The notes: generated by a model from the sequence alone, not told the origin. A stretch of 64,000 bases of DNA from Terribium retamae (GCF_022347545.1 NZ_JAKREW010000009.1:62001-126000); one strand, 5' to 3'; shown: positions 1-8,800, counted from the first letter of the stretch. Program-made: numbers and translations.

Positions 1-482
1 CGATCCAGGCGCTGCAGCGCGCGGTTCATCTGCTTGAACTCGTCCTGATTGATGCCGCCGACCTGCTCGATCGAACCGATGTGGCGCTCATAGAGACCGG
101 CAACAACCTCGGCCACTTCGTTGCCTTTGTCTGTCAGGCTGACGCGGACCGAACGACGGTCGATGCGCGAGCGCTGATGGTTGATGAAACCGAGGTCCAC
201 GAGCTTCTTCAGATTGTAGGAGACGTTCGAACCCAGATAGTAACCGCGCGAGCGCAGCTCGCCGGCAGTCAGCTCGGCATTACCGATGTTGAACAGCAGC
301 AGCGCCTGGACAGCATTGATGTCGGAACGGCCATTGCGATCGAACTCATCCTTGATCACATCAAGCAGACGCCGATGAAGACGTTCAACCAGCTGAAGAG
401 ATTCCATGTAAAGCGTGCGGATGGACTCGCGGCGCTCATCGATAACATTGGCGGTCTTCGCCACAGGACGCGAATTGATCAT
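1..482 (-). CDS. ldtR: MarR-family transcriptional regulator, LdtR type (3' end cut by window edge)
   Basis: This is a winged-helix MarR regulator; about 160 residues are visible and the C-terminus lies beyond the left edge. It starts at the ATG at 482 (MINSRPVAKTAN), preceded by GAGAGG. The recognition region reads ELRSRGYYLGSNVSYNLKKL, followed by the wing with SRIDRRSVRVSLTDKG. This YLGSNVSYNLKKL pattern is what I associate with LdtR, a Hyphomicrobiales regulator known from Liberibacter and Sinorhizobium that controls L,D-transpeptidase and cell-envelope stress genes. The subfamily assignment comes from recalled sequence similarity. An L,D-transpeptidase gene lies at the other end of the window (59603-60034), but there is no evidence here that it is the target. 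Confidence 0.85.
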   Translation of the reverse strand, partial: MINSRPVAKTANVIDERRESIRTLYMESLQLVERLHRRLLDVIKDEFDRNGRSDINAVQALLLFNIGNAELTAGELRSRGYYLGSNVSYNLKKLVDLGFINHQRSRIDRRSVRVSLTDKGNEVAEVVAGLYERHIGSIEQVGGINQDEFKQMNRALQRLD

Positions 483-591
483 TGTCTTTGCCTCTCGTTT
501 GTCGCCCGGTGATTTTTTGTTTTTTGTCACCTTGATCGCGACACTATCGAATACCTATAAAATTCGACTTAAACGCCAGGGCTAACAAGAG

Positions 592-603
592 CTTACCGGT
601 AAG
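592..603. promoter_or_regulatory. Perfect 12-bp palindrome upstream of ldtR
   Basis: CTTACCGGTAAG is a perfect palindrome about 110 bp upstream of the ldtR start codon, in a 205-bp AT-richer intergenic region. Its position would suit an operator for ldtR or for a regulator binding there. It does not match a site I know. Confidence 0.3.
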
Positions 604-625
604 AGGTTTCGAGAGAGGGTTAATG

Positions 626-642
626 AAAACCCCGCCGAGGGG
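626..642 (-). terminator. Rho-independent terminator-like hairpin after the HIBCH/DUF6163 operon
   Basis: Read on the minus strand, CCCC-TCGGC-GGGG is followed directly by TTTT, 46 bp past the stop of the DUF6163-like gene. The stem is only four GC pairs, so it is a weak candidate. Confidence 0.4.
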
Positions 643-687
643 AGAAAATTAACCTAAAGATTTAGCGAATGGCCGAAGGAGCCGAAA

Positions 688-1110
688 TCACCCACGTCGG
701 CGACGTCTCTGGATATGAACGACGAGTCTCAGCGCTATGTAGACCGCAGCCACCGCTGCATGTGTTGCGACGATCGCCCAGCGCTCGCCGAAAAGCTGCG
801 GATAGCCCGCATACATGATGGTCTCGGTCAGGGCGCAGATGAACCAGATGACTGGCCCCCAAGATGCCAGCATCCACAAGCCGGCGGCCGCAAACGGAAA
901 AAAGACCGCCAGGGTGGCAGCGGCCAGTTGCCAGTGCACGGGCATCAGGTCGAAGCGCCACAGCGGTCCAGGATAGAAGCCGATCAGCCGGATCCAGTAG
1001 AGAACGCCGAAACCCAGGCAATAGACCGCAACGATACGCTGGAACCATTCGAAAGTCAGTTCCGCCGTCGAAGACTCCAGCACGACGCGGTTTTGCGCGC
1101 CGTCGTTCAC
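688..1110 (-). CDS. DUF6163-like small integral membrane protein
   Basis: The product is a 140-residue hydrophobic protein with about four predicted membrane segments (around VAVYCLGFGVLYWI, LAAATLAVFFPFAAAGLWML, VIWFICALTETIMY and AVAAVYIALRLVV) and a basic tail ending RRRRRG. The start taken is the GTG at 1110, which overlaps the TGA of the upstream hydrolase gene as GTGA, a typical translational coupling. A longer reading from 1194 would lie inside the hydrolase gene. Its length and layout fit the rhizobial DUF6163 family, whose function is unknown. Being coupled to a valine-degradation hydrolase does not reveal its role. Confidence 0.7.
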   Translation of the reverse strand: MNDGAQNRVVLESSTAELTFEWFQRIVAVYCLGFGVLYWIRLIGFYPGPLWRFDLMPVHWQLAAATLAVFFPFAAAGLWMLASWGPVIWFICALTETIMYAGYPQLFGERWAIVATHAAVAAVYIALRLVVHIQRRRRRG

Positions 1111-2156
1111 AGCGCCAGTTCCCGCTGACCCAATGGCGCGAAATAAGGATCGACGTCGGCTGCAGCTACGGAACCAAGCTCGGCCGGGCGCCATTTCGGT
1201 CGGCGGTCCTTGTCCACAATGGCAGCGCGGATGCCCTCATAGAAATCGTGACCTCCCAGCATGCGCACCAAGATGCGGAACTCCATGCGCATGCAGTCGT
1301 CCATTGACATCGAATGGCCGGCACGAATCTGTCGGAACGCGACGTTGAGGCTGGTTGGGGAACGTTGCGCAATGATCGCCAGCGTCTTGGAGGCGAATTC
1401 GTCACTGGCGGCCTCGGCTTCAAGACTGGCAATGACGGCCGCCAACGTATCCTTCGAAAAATGCCGCGCGATCGCATCGAACACCGATTGACTGGTTTCG
1501 GCGTCGGGACGGACTGAATGGCTTTGCAGGACCGTCTCGACATCTCCGCTGTCGGTCAAGCGCCGGATAATGTCCTCCTGATCGGCCCCCTTGATTGCGT
1601 GGGTGGCCAAGCCCGACCACAACGCATCGCCATAGCGGATGCGCTCTCCCGTCAGCGCGAGATACATGCCGAAACTTCCCCGGAGCTTCGGCAGCAGGTG
1701 GCTTCCGCCCACATCGGGAAAAAATCCGATGCCAACTTCAGGCATCGCGAATTGGGCATTTTCAGTAAGCACCCGGTGTGAACCGTGAAAGGAAAGACCG
1801 ACACCACCGCCCATCACGATGCCATCTATCAGCGACACGTAGGGCTTCGGGAAGCGAGGAATGCGTGCATTCAGCCGGTACTCGTCGGCAAAGAACTCGA
1901 CAGGCGGCTTGCCGGCCTTGCCGCCTTCATAGACTGCCATGATGTCGCCGCCGGCGGAAAAGGCCCTGCCCTCGCCCTTCAACAACACGAGATCGACTGC
2001 AGGATCGGCCTCCCAGGCGTCCAGCGCACGTGAAAGCGCATTGATCATGCGGTGGGTAATGGCGTTGAGCGCCTGCGGACGCGCCATTGTCACGAGTCCT
2101 GCCCGGCCCATCCTTTCGAAGCGGATTTCCTCGCCGCCGCCAAAGTCCATTGCCAT
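1107..2156 (-). CDS. 3-hydroxyisobutyryl-CoA hydrolase (enoyl-CoA hydratase/isomerase family)
   Basis: This crotonase-fold enzyme of about 349 residues is predicted to hydrolyse 3-hydroxyisobutyryl-CoA in valine catabolism, in the cytoplasm. The oxyanion-hole segments are visible: GRAFSAGGDIMAVY and DGIVMGGGVGLSFHG. They are followed by the HIBCH-typical MPEVGIGFFPDVGGSHLLPKL, where the Glu and Asp are expected catalytic residues. The long C-terminal part (RQIRAGHSMSMDDCMRMEFR) also separates HIBCH from short enoyl-CoA hydratases. I chose the ATG at 2156 because GAGGAT lies just upstream; ATG 2171 and ATG 2150 are alternatives. The downstream membrane-protein gene overlaps its stop by four bases. 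Confidence 0.85.
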   Translation of the reverse strand: MAMDFGGGEEIRFERMGRAGLVTMARPQALNAITHRMINALSRALDAWEADPAVDLVLLKGEGRAFSAGGDIMAVYEGGKAGKPPVEFFADEYRLNARIPRFPKPYVSLIDGIVMGGGVGLSFHGSHRVLTENAQFAMPEVGIGFFPDVGGSHLLPKLRGSFGMYLALTGERIRYGDALWSGLATHAIKGADQEDIIRRLTDSGDVETVLQSHSVRPDAETSQSVFDAIARHFSKDTLAAVIASLEAEAASDEFASKTLAIIAQRSPTSLNVAFRQIRAGHSMSMDDCMRMEFRILVRMLGGHDFYEGIRAAIVDKDRRPKWRPAELGSVAAADVDPYFAPLGQRELAL

Positions 2157-2362
2157 AGAATCCTCATCCATATGCACTGGAAGTGCTAAGCGCCCCCCTC
2201 CGGCACGTCAATGCCGGCTGCCTTGCCGTCAGCGGCCGGCCCAACGAGGCAGCGAATGGACTGCGACCATCGGCCCATGCTGCATCCGCCGCTGGCACAA
2301 CCATGCCGCATTGGTCGCCCCGGCCAGCACGTGGTAGAAAATCGCCAATCGGAGTTTTGGCC

Positions 2363-3394
2363 ATGAACAAGTTCACCCTCACAAAACCAGCCGGCGCTCG
2401 CAGTGTCGATGAAATCACCGGCTCCCGCCGCTTGCGGCGCATGCGCAAGGCCGACTGGTCGCGCCGCCTGGTTCAGGAAAACCGGCTGACCGTCGATGAC
2501 TTGATCTGGCCAATCTTCCTGACGGGTGGAACGAATGTGCGCGAGCCGATCGATGCCATGCCCGACGTCTTTCGTCTCAGCGTCGACCAGGCGGTTCGCG
2601 AAGCCGAACGTGCCGCCAAGCTGGGCATCCCGGCGATCGCGACTTTCCCCAATATCGAGGCAGGACGCAAGGACGAGACCGGCTCGCATATTCTCGATCC
2701 CGACAACCTGATCAATGCCGCGACGCGTGCCATCAAGGCGGCTGTTCCACAGATCGGCATCATCACCGACGTCGCACTCGATCCGTTCACCAGCCACGGC
2801 CATGACGGCATCCTGCGCGATGGCATCATCGTCAACGACGAGACCGTCGAACAGGTTGCGGCCGCCGCAGTGCTGCAGGCGGCGGCGGGCGCCGACATCA
2901 TCGCTCCGTCGGACATGATGGACGGCCGTATCGGTGCGATCCGCGACGCATTGGATGCCAATGGCTTCCAGGATGTCGCCATCATGTCTTACGCGACCAA
3001 ATTCGCTTCCGCCTTCTATGGCCCTTATCGCGAGGCGATCGGCACGCAGGGACTGCTCAAGGGCGACAAGAAAACCTACTACATCGACCATGCCAACAGC
3101 GACGAGGCTGTGCGTGAGGCTGAACAGGATCTCGCCGAAGGCGCCGATATGCTCATGGTGAAGCCCGGCCTGCCCTATCTGGACATCATCCGTCGGCTCA
3201 AGGACGAGTTCGCGATGCCGACATTCGCCTACCAGGTGTCCGGCGAATACACGATGATCAAGGCAGCCGCCGCCAATGGCTGGATCGACGGCGAAAAAGT
3301 GATGATGGAATCTCTCCTGGCCTTCAAGCGCGCCGGCTGCGATGGCATCCTCACCTATTTCGCACCAAGAGTGGCTGAAATTCTGAAAGGCTGA
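2363..3394 (+). CDS. hemB: Delta-aminolevulinic acid dehydratase (porphobilinogen synthase)
   Basis: It condenses two 5-aminolevulinate molecules into porphobilinogen for heme, cobalamin and siroheme. The 343-residue protein starts at ATG 2363 with GGAG ten bases upstream; the frame is open further 5' but lacks family similarity there. The Schiff-base lysines lie in MSYATKFASAFYGPYREA (K213) and MVKPGLPYLDI (K267). The metal loop at 136-149 is DVALDPFTSHGHDG, with no cysteine triad, so this is the magnesium/potassium-dependent class usual in alphaproteobacteria and not the zinc class. It stands alone on the plus strand, between the minus-strand HIBCH and PPK2 genes. Confidence 0.95.
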   Translation: MNKFTLTKPAGARSVDEITGSRRLRRMRKADWSRRLVQENRLTVDDLIWPIFLTGGTNVREPIDAMPDVFRLSVDQAVREAERAAKLGIPAIATFPNIEAGRKDETGSHILDPDNLINAATRAIKAAVPQIGIITDVALDPFTSHGHDGILRDGIIVNDETVEQVAAAAVLQAAAGADIIAPSDMMDGRIGAIRDALDANGFQDVAIMSYATKFASAFYGPYREAIGTQGLLKGDKKTYYIDHANSDEAVREAEQDLAEGADMLMVKPGLPYLDIIRRLKDEFAMPTFAYQVSGEYTMIKAAAANGWIDGEKVMMESLLAFKRAGCDGILTYFAPRVAEILKG

Positions 3395-3485
3395 ACGCCG
3401 CATCGTGGTTCGGTGGCTTTCCGAGCGCACGGCCACCAAGTGTGGAGGCGCTGAAAGCCTTCAGCGCAAGGCAATATGGTCGGCC

Positions 3486-4406
3486 TCAGTACTTCTGCGG
3501 CACATAAAGTTCCGGCGGCAACACAGCGCGTTCATATTCCGGGTTGAAGACACGTTCGGGCAGCGTGATCTCATCATGCGGCACCTCCTCATAGGGAACC
3601 TGCTGCAAAAGGTGATCGATGCAGTTCAGGCGCGCCCGCTTCTTGTCGTTGCCTTCGACGATGAACCAGGGCGCTTCCGGGATGTTGGTGCGCGACAACA
3701 TCTCTTCCTTGGCCTTGGTATACTGCTCCCAGCGCACGCGCGACTGCAGGTCCATAGGCGATAGCTTCCACTGCTTCATCGGATCGTGGATGCGCATCAG
3801 GAAGCGCATCTGCTGCTCTTCATCCGTGATCGAGAACCAGTATTTCACCAGGATGATGCCGGAACGGACCAGCATGCGTTCGAATTCCGGCACGTCGCGG
3901 AAGAATTCTTCGACTTGATCCGGCGACGCAAAACCCATCACTCGCTCGACACCGGCTCGGTTGTACCAGGAACGGTCGAACAACACGATCTCGCCACCGG
4001 CCGGCAGATGCGGAACATAACGCTGGAAGTACCACTGCGAGCGCTCGCGCTCCGTCGGCGCCGGAAGCGCGACAACGCGGCAGATCCGGGGATTGAGGCG
4101 CTGTGTGATGCGCTTGATGACCCCGCCCTTCCCGGCTGAATCGCGTCCCTCGAACAGCACCACCACCTTGGCCTTGGTGTGAGCGGCCCAGGACTGCAGC
4201 TTGATCAGTTCCGACTGCAACCTGAGCAATTCGCGGAAATAGGTCTGCCGCTCGACGGACGGCGGATGCGTCCGCTTGTAGATCTTGGCGATCTCCTCCG
4301 AGAGTGCGGGTTCAGATAGCTCGAGCTCATAATCCTCGTCGAGCGTGTCTGCCAGTTCCGCCTCCAGCCAGTCGGCGGCGGGGGAATTGCGTTCCATTTC
4401 AGTCAT
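3486..4406 (-). CDS. ppk2: Polyphosphate kinase 2 (PPK2 family)
   Basis: This enzyme transfers phosphate between polyphosphate and nucleoside diphosphates. The 306-residue one-domain protein has Walker A GRDSAGKGG (residues 87-95), Walker B-like IVLFDRSWYNRAGVE (140-154) and the lid region with TERERSQWYFQRY, all standard for PPK2. The C-terminal DLQSRVRWEQYTKAKEEML and PWFIVEGNDKKRARLN are also diagnostic. The ATG at 4406 is preceded by GGAG; an upstream reading to 4523 overlaps nothing conserved. The length and single domain fit class I (NDP phosphorylation), though direction and nucleotide preference cannot be read from sequence. Confidence 0.9.
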   Translation of the reverse strand: MTEMERNSPAADWLEAELADTLDEDYELELSEPALSEEIAKIYKRTHPPSVERQTYFRELLRLQSELIKLQSWAAHTKAKVVVLFEGRDSAGKGGVIKRITQRLNPRICRVVALPAPTERERSQWYFQRYVPHLPAGGEIVLFDRSWYNRAGVERVMGFASPDQVEEFFRDVPEFERMLVRSGIILVKYWFSITDEEQQMRFLMRIHDPMKQWKLSPMDLQSRVRWEQYTKAKEEMLSRTNIPEAPWFIVEGNDKKRARLNCIDHLLQQVPYEEVPHDEITLPERVFNPEYERAVLPPELYVPQKY

Positions 4407-4491
4407 GATGTGTCGCTCCGCATTCGCACCGTGAGCCGACCAATATCCGCGGGCAATGACGGTTTTATTGCAGTTGCGAAATCGACGGGCC

Positions 4492-5460
4492 CTACGTTGA
4501 AAGGAAGCGCCAGATTTTCTCATCGGGCTCGATCTGCCCGCTCAGGACGAAATATTTGTAAAGTACGAGCAGGCACAGCGCCTTTTCGGTGGGCTCGTCC
4601 AGGAACTGACGGCAATAGGCTTGCGCCGACGCGATGATGCGCTCCGCCTTTTCGGGATGACGTTCGAAAAATGCAACCTTATCGGCAATGTCGGAAAAAT
4701 CAGGTGCGAGCTGCACATAATGCTCGTCCGGCTTGAGCCGTCCCTCGCAGAACCAGATCTCATTGGTCGGCTCCGGCATCAGGCAGAGCGAATTCGAACT
4801 CATGATCCACTTGAGGTTCGTCGCAACATCATTGCCCTCGAGCGAAACGATGTATCGATAACGCTTCTGATCTTCGACGCTCATGAAGGGTTTGCGGTGG
4901 CGTTCCGGCGCATGCGTGGCCGGCGATCCGACGTCACAGAACGGCAACCCTTGAGCAGCGTCCAGAAAAACCAGGCGCACAGGGTTGTTCATGTCGCCTC
5001 GCCAGACGACCATAGGCTGCTTGTCGACAAAACGCAGTGGATCGGCCTGCATCTGGAAATGGCGCAGCTTGTCCATTTTAAACAGGACGCCGTTGGCGTT
5101 ATGGGTGCCGATGGGGCGGTTCTTGACGATGGAGGGAACCGGAGGAAGCCCACGAACATCGCCGAACTCCAGATCCAGGCGCAAATTCGGATCGAAGTAG
5201 CGGGCGAACTCCTTGAGATCGTAATAATACATCGACGGCCGGCGCGGCAGCGTCGCGATCGTCATTGCCGCGGGGCTCGGCGTGAACGGCTCCCGCAGCT
5301 TGTTGTAGTAGTTGAGCCGGTCAAGAATAGCCGGGCCGCGCACAGCAACCGCCAGCGCATGATCCAAACGGCGGCGGAAGAGCAATTGCGGTGCACCGTC
5401 GCGAACTATATTGCGCGCGTAATAAAAGACCTTGCCAGTCCTGCGACGAAAATTACGCAT
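4492..5460 (-). CDS. GT90-family glycosyltransferase (LpsA/CAP10-like)
   Basis: The 322-residue protein matches the LPS-modifying GT90/CAP10 pattern. The conserved C-terminal stretch reads VSLEGNDVATNLKWIMSSNS followed by PTNEIWFCEGRLKPDEHYV, where the Gly-Asn-Asp and Glu residues form the presumed nucleotide-sugar site. Rhizobial homologues are annotated as lipopolysaccharide core glycosyltransferase LpsA. The protein has no signal peptide or clear membrane span, so it should act on the cytoplasmic face. It ends 85 bp upstream of the ppk2 start on the same strand. The donor and acceptor sugars are not deducible. Confidence 0.75.
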   Translation of the reverse strand: MRNFRRRTGKVFYYARNIVRDGAPQLLFRRRLDHALAVAVRGPAILDRLNYYNKLREPFTPSPAAMTIATLPRRPSMYYYDLKEFARYFDPNLRLDLEFGDVRGLPPVPSIVKNRPIGTHNANGVLFKMDKLRHFQMQADPLRFVDKQPMVVWRGDMNNPVRLVFLDAAQGLPFCDVGSPATHAPERHRKPFMSVEDQKRYRYIVSLEGNDVATNLKWIMSSNSLCLMPEPTNEIWFCEGRLKPDEHYVQLAPDFSDIADKVAFFERHPEKAERIIASAQAYCRQFLDEPTEKALCLLVLYKYFVLSGQIEPDEKIWRFLST

Positions 5461-5474
5461 CGAAATTCCAACGC

Positions 5475-5494
5475 AAAAGCCCGCGCAGGCTTTT
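5475..5494 (-). terminator. Hairpin, probable terminator of the GntR gene
   Basis: AAAAGCC and GGCTTTT pair across a six-base loop. On the minus strand the right arm ends in TTTT. It lies 114 bp beyond the GntR stop and just upstream of the glycosyltransferase start, so it would insulate the two genes. Confidence 0.5.
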
Positions 5495-5607
5495 AGCGTC
5501 GCGGCTATCGTTACGCCAGATGATCTCGGCCAAAAACGGTCAAAGAATGTGACGAGACATTATCAAAGAATAATCTCGGTCTGTCCGCGCACAATGTGCG
5601 ATTGGTT

Positions 5608-6273
5608 CTAGGCCGCGATGACGGCGAAACCACGGGCACGCAGGCCCCGGCGCTCTGTCTGCAGCGACGCCACCAGCCGATCTCGGCTGCCGCCGATATG
5701 CGAAATCAGAAGAGCCGCCGCATCATCACCCCGTCCAGCCCTCAGGGCAGCCAGGATAGAGCGATGTTCTGCCCAAGCTCGCGCGGACGCGGCTTCGTCG
5801 CGGATTTCCAGCCATCGCGCCCGCGATAGGCGGGTCATCGCGTCACGCACGGCGCGAAACAGGAACTCATTGCCGGACAGGCGAGCCAGCTCGACATGGA
5901 AGTCGGTGCCGATCCGATGCCATTCCTCCCTCGGAGTGCCTGCCCCGCACGAATCGAGCATCGCTTCGATCGCATCAAGACCTTCTTTGTCTTCGAGCGT
6001 CGCCGTGAGCCGTGCCGCAGCAGCCTCTACTGCCTGGCGATAGACGGCGATCTGCTCAATTTCTGCGAGATTGATCGGCGAGACCGTCCAGCCTCGTCCA
6101 TCGCGAGAAACAAGCCCCTCTGTTTCCAGCCTGAGCAGCGCAGCGCGTACCGGCGTACGCGAGGCCCCGAAACGACCTTCGATCCAGCGCTCGGTCAGCT
6201 TCTCGCCGGGGCCGATGTCGAGACCAAGGATCATTTCGCGTAGCTGACGCTCAACCTGCTGCATTTGCGACAT
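5608..6273 (-). CDS. GntR-family transcriptional regulator, FCD (FadR-like) subfamily
   Basis: The 221-residue regulator has an N-terminal winged helix (residues about 5-65, with LTERWIEGRFGASRTPVRAAL) and an all-helical FCD ligand domain. The metal-binding pattern of FCD is visible as FHVELARLSGNEF and AEHRSILAALRAG, with D/H residues at expected places. The start at 6273 has GGGAGG seven bases upstream. It is divergent from an MFS transporter across 103 bp that hold a perfect palindrome typical for this subfamily. It probably represses the transporter and senses a small carboxylate-like ligand; the ligand is unknown. Confidence 0.85.
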   Translation of the reverse strand: MSQMQQVERQLREMILGLDIGPGEKLTERWIEGRFGASRTPVRAALLRLETEGLVSRDGRGWTVSPINLAEIEQIAVYRQAVEAAAARLTATLEDKEGLDAIEAMLDSCGAGTPREEWHRIGTDFHVELARLSGNEFLFRAVRDAMTRLSRARWLEIRDEAASARAWAEHRSILAALRAGRGDDAAALLISHIGGSRDRLVASLQTERRGLRARGFAVIAA

Positions 6274-6338
6274 CGCAGCGCCTCCCTTTTCAGTGCCCCA
6301 TTGACTTCACGATGGTTGCATCCGATACGGATACCAGT

Positions 6339-6350
6339 TTGGTATACCAA
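6339..6350. promoter_or_regulatory. Predicted GntR/FCD operator
   Basis: TTGGTATACCAA is a perfect palindrome 27 bp upstream of the transporter start and 66 bp from the GntR start. It fits the TGGTNNACCA core common to FadR-like GntR operators. The partial motif GATACGGATACC lies 15 bp before it. Confidence 0.65.
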
Positions 6351-6376
6351 TCAGGGATACAAAACAAGCACACGCA

Positions 6377-7636
6377 GTGAAGAGCAATGCCATGCCGGGT
6401 GAAAGAACGACCTCGACCGACAGTGGTTACAATATCTACTGGCGTCGCAATCTCGCCGTGTGCTTCATCGGCTCCTTCACCACACTGGTGGCAATGACGT
6501 TGCTGCTGCCTTTTCTGCCCCTTTATGTCGAGGAACTAGGCGTCAGGGATCACGCGGGGATAGTGCAGTGGTCCGGCGTCGCCTACGGCGCAACCTTTCT
6601 GGCTGCAGCCCTCGTCGCGCCGCTATGGGGGCGGCTGGGTGACCGCTATGGCCGCAAGCTGATGCTGGTGCGTGCAAGCTTCGGCATGGCGATATGCATG
6701 TCGCTGATGGGCATGGTGCAGGATGTATGGCAACTGGTGGCGTTGCGCCTTCTGGTCGGCCTAGCCGGCGGCTATTCATCCGGGTCAACCATTCTGGTCG
6801 CCATGCAGACGCCGAAGGAGCGCTCCGGCTGGGCACTGGGCATGTTGTCGGCTGGCATCATGGCCGGCAACCTGGTCGGGCCGCTGATTGGCGGGGCGTT
6901 GCCGCCGAAGATTGGGATACGTGCCACCTTTTTGATTGCCGGCGCCGTTATCTTCCTAGCCTTTCTCGCCACGACTTTCCTGATCAAGGAAGACCGCCGG
7001 CCTGCGGTTGCGAGCGCGAAGAAGCAGTCGACTGGTGGCTGGGCGCAAATTCCCGACAAACGGCCGGTGGTAGCGATGCTCGCCACCGGCATGCTTTTGA
7101 TGTTCGCGACCATGTCGATCGAACCGATCATCACCGTCTATGTCGCTGAATTGGTCGTGGATCCCGCGAAGGTGACATTGATTGCGGGCGTCGTCATGTC
7201 CGCAGCCGCCCTCGGATCGATCCTGTCGGCGCCGAGGCTTGGCAGGCTGGCCGATCGTGTCGGACATTGGACCGTCATCGTCGGAGCTCTTTCCATCGCC
7301 GCGTTGCTGCTCATTCCGCAGGCCTTCGTGACCGACAGCTGGCAGTTGATCGGGCTTCGTTTTCTGATGGGTCTGGCACTCGGTGGATTGTTGCCTTCCG
7401 TCACCAGCGTCATCCGCCACAACGTACCGGACGGTGTTGGCGGGAATGTCCTGGGTTATTCGATCTCGGCACAATATGTCGGCCAGGTCGCGGGACCAGT
7501 TTTAGGTGGTTTCGTTGGCGGCCATTTCGGCATGCGCGCGGTTTTCCTAGCCACTGCCGTTCTGCTGGCATTGGGTGCGCTCTTCAATTGGGCTGTGCGC
7601 AGCCGCTACGAACAGCCGCAGTCTGCCCAACGCTGA
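6377..7636 (+). CDS. MFS transporter
   Basis: This 419-residue, 12-TM-type major facilitator protein has motif A in loop 2-3 (GRLGDRYGRKLML) and its half-two counterpart (GRLADRVGHW). The layout resembles drug:H+ antiporters with a hydrophilic loop between the halves (KEDRRPAVASAKKQSTGGW). The GTG at 6377 is the outer start; ATG 6392 (MPGERTTS) is equally possible, since neither has a strong ribosome site. The divergent GntR gene and the palindrome between them suggest substrate-induced expression. The substrate is unknown. Confidence 0.8.
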   Translation: MKSNAMPGERTTSTDSGYNIYWRRNLAVCFIGSFTTLVAMTLLLPFLPLYVEELGVRDHAGIVQWSGVAYGATFLAAALVAPLWGRLGDRYGRKLMLVRASFGMAICMSLMGMVQDVWQLVALRLLVGLAGGYSSGSTILVAMQTPKERSGWALGMLSAGIMAGNLVGPLIGGALPPKIGIRATFLIAGAVIFLAFLATTFLIKEDRRPAVASAKKQSTGGWAQIPDKRPVVAMLATGMLLMFATMSIEPIITVYVAELVVDPAKVTLIAGVVMSAAALGSILSAPRLGRLADRVGHWTVIVGALSIAALLLIPQAFVTDSWQLIGLRFLMGLALGGLLPSVTSVIRHNVPDGVGGNVLGYSISAQYVGQVAGPVLGGFVGGHFGMRAVFLATAVLLALGALFNWAVRSRYEQPQSAQR

Positions 7637-7736
7637 AACCATGCAATCCTGACACGCGTTCGGGCGACCGTTTCAGAAGCTGGCTCGAACTTCAGTTTTC
7701 TAGAGGGGCGCGATTTGCGCCTATGGGGACGTTGCG

Positions 7737-8108
7737 ATGAACTCTTCCCGTTTTGTCTTTGAGCCATGCGCTCCTCTGGTCCTGGCCGCCGGTCTCTGCG
7801 GCGCGGGAGGCGTGGCGCTGTCAGCGGCAGCGGCGCATATCGGCGGCGCCTTCACCGGCACGGTGGCATCGTTCCTGCTCACCCACGCGCTTGCGCTGCT
7901 CGCGATCGGGCTGGTCGGCGGCAACAAGATACTTCGCCTCGGCGGATTTGTGCTCCTGGCAGGGTTGCTGCTGTTCTGTGGCGATCTGCTGGCCCGAGAC
8001 TTTCAGGGCGTGCGACTGCTTCCCTTCGCAGCACCAACCGGCGGCACCTTGCTGATCCTGGGCTGGTTGATTGCCGCGGCTTCGGCGTTCGCCAGATCGA
8101 AGGCCTAG
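7737..8108 (+). CDS. DUF423 (YgdD/TMEM256-like) membrane protein
   Basis: This 123-residue protein has four predicted membrane segments. The conserved second half contains FLLTHALALLAIGL and LLARDFQGVRLLPFAAPTGG, then a terminal helix LLILGWLIAAASA, matching DUF423. These small inner-membrane proteins have no assigned function. The ATG at 7737 follows GGGGA. The gene runs into the 3' end of the convergent TetR gene, overlapping it by four bases, and is separated from the MFS gene upstream by 100 bp. Confidence 0.8.
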   Translation: MNSSRFVFEPCAPLVLAAGLCGAGGVALSAAAAHIGGAFTGTVASFLLTHALALLAIGLVGGNKILRLGGFVLLAGLLLFCGDLLARDFQGVRLLPFAAPTGGTLLILGWLIAAASAFARSKA

Positions 8109-8740
8109 CTACCGGATCTTGCCGCCTTGCCCGCAAGCCGCATGGCAGCGCCTTCCAGGATAAGACTAAGCCCGGTTTCGAACAGTGCCGTGTGACCGCC
8201 TTTGCGATAATGCGCCAATCCTGCTGACAACAGCGGATAATCGCGCGCAGCAACATCGAGGTCTGCGCCTCGCCCTGGTCCTTCCGGATAGTCGGATTGC
8301 TCTTCGATCACGCAGCCAAGCGTGTAGCGGCCCAGCGCGATGAACAACATCATGGCCTCGCCGACATCGAAACCTTGCGAAACCAGAAACGCGGTTTTCG
8401 CTTCAATATCGTCCAGTTCGTCGGGCTCGACCTCGGTACCTGCATGCACCCTGCCGGCGTCGCGGTAGGCAAGCAGCGCCGCGCGAAAACTGCGCGTGTT
8501 TTCCAAGAGATATTGGCGCCAATCGTTACCTGCCTGCGGCGGCGGATTGTTATGGCCACGTTCCAGGATCTCCCTGTTCATCGCATCCAGCAACGCGCGC
8601 TTGTTCTTGAAATGCCAATACAATGCCGGCTGCCGTACCCGCAGCCGCTCGGCGAGCAGACGTGTCGAGAGTGCATCCACGCCGACTTCGTTCAGAAGTT
8701 TCAGCGCCTCTTCGACAATACGCGCGCGGTCGACCTTCAT
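8105..8740 (-). CDS. TetR-family repressor with tetracycline-repressor-type C-terminal domain
   Basis: The 211-residue protein is built like TetR itself. The helix-turn-helix covers residues about 5-50 (VDALSTRLLAERLRVRQPALYWHFKNK), with the typical WHFKNKRALLDAMNREIL continuation. The C-terminal ligand domain carries GDDVGEAMMLFIALGRYTLG-like helices (here GFDVGEAMMLFIALGRYTLG). It is divergent from a TetA-like MFS pump across 86 bp that contain two near-canonical tet operators. The start at 8740 has GGGAGA upstream. It is predicted to repress itself and the pump; whether tetracycline is the natural inducer is unknown. Confidence 0.85.
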   Translation of the reverse strand: MKVDRARIVEEALKLLNEVGVDALSTRLLAERLRVRQPALYWHFKNKRALLDAMNREILERGHNNPPPQAGNDWRQYLLENTRSFRAALLAYRDAGRVHAGTEVEPDELDDIEAKTAFLVSQGFDVGEAMMLFIALGRYTLGCVIEEQSDYPEGPGRGADLDVAARDYPLLSAGLAHYRKGGHTALFETGLSLILEGAAMRLAGKAARSGS

Positions 8741-8782
8741 CGGCGTCTCCCATCCGGAATACCATCATATTGCATCCAGAAT

Positions 8783-8795
8783 TTATCAATGATAA
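8783..8795. promoter_or_regulatory. tetO-like operator 1
   Basis: TTATCAATGATAA is a perfect 13-bp palindrome around a central A. It resembles the Tn10 tetO core TATCATTGATA. It lies 43 bp from the repressor start codon. Confidence 0.75.
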
Positions 8796-8800
8796 GTGAA

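Noticed and set aside
2186..3439. A 417-codon frame antisense to hemB
   Set aside because: HemB on the plus strand is fully supported by motifs; the antisense frame is a GC-skew shadow.
3395..3485. Possible terminator between hemB and ppk2
   Set aside because: The region has GC-rich partial complementarity but no stem with a T-run on either strand.
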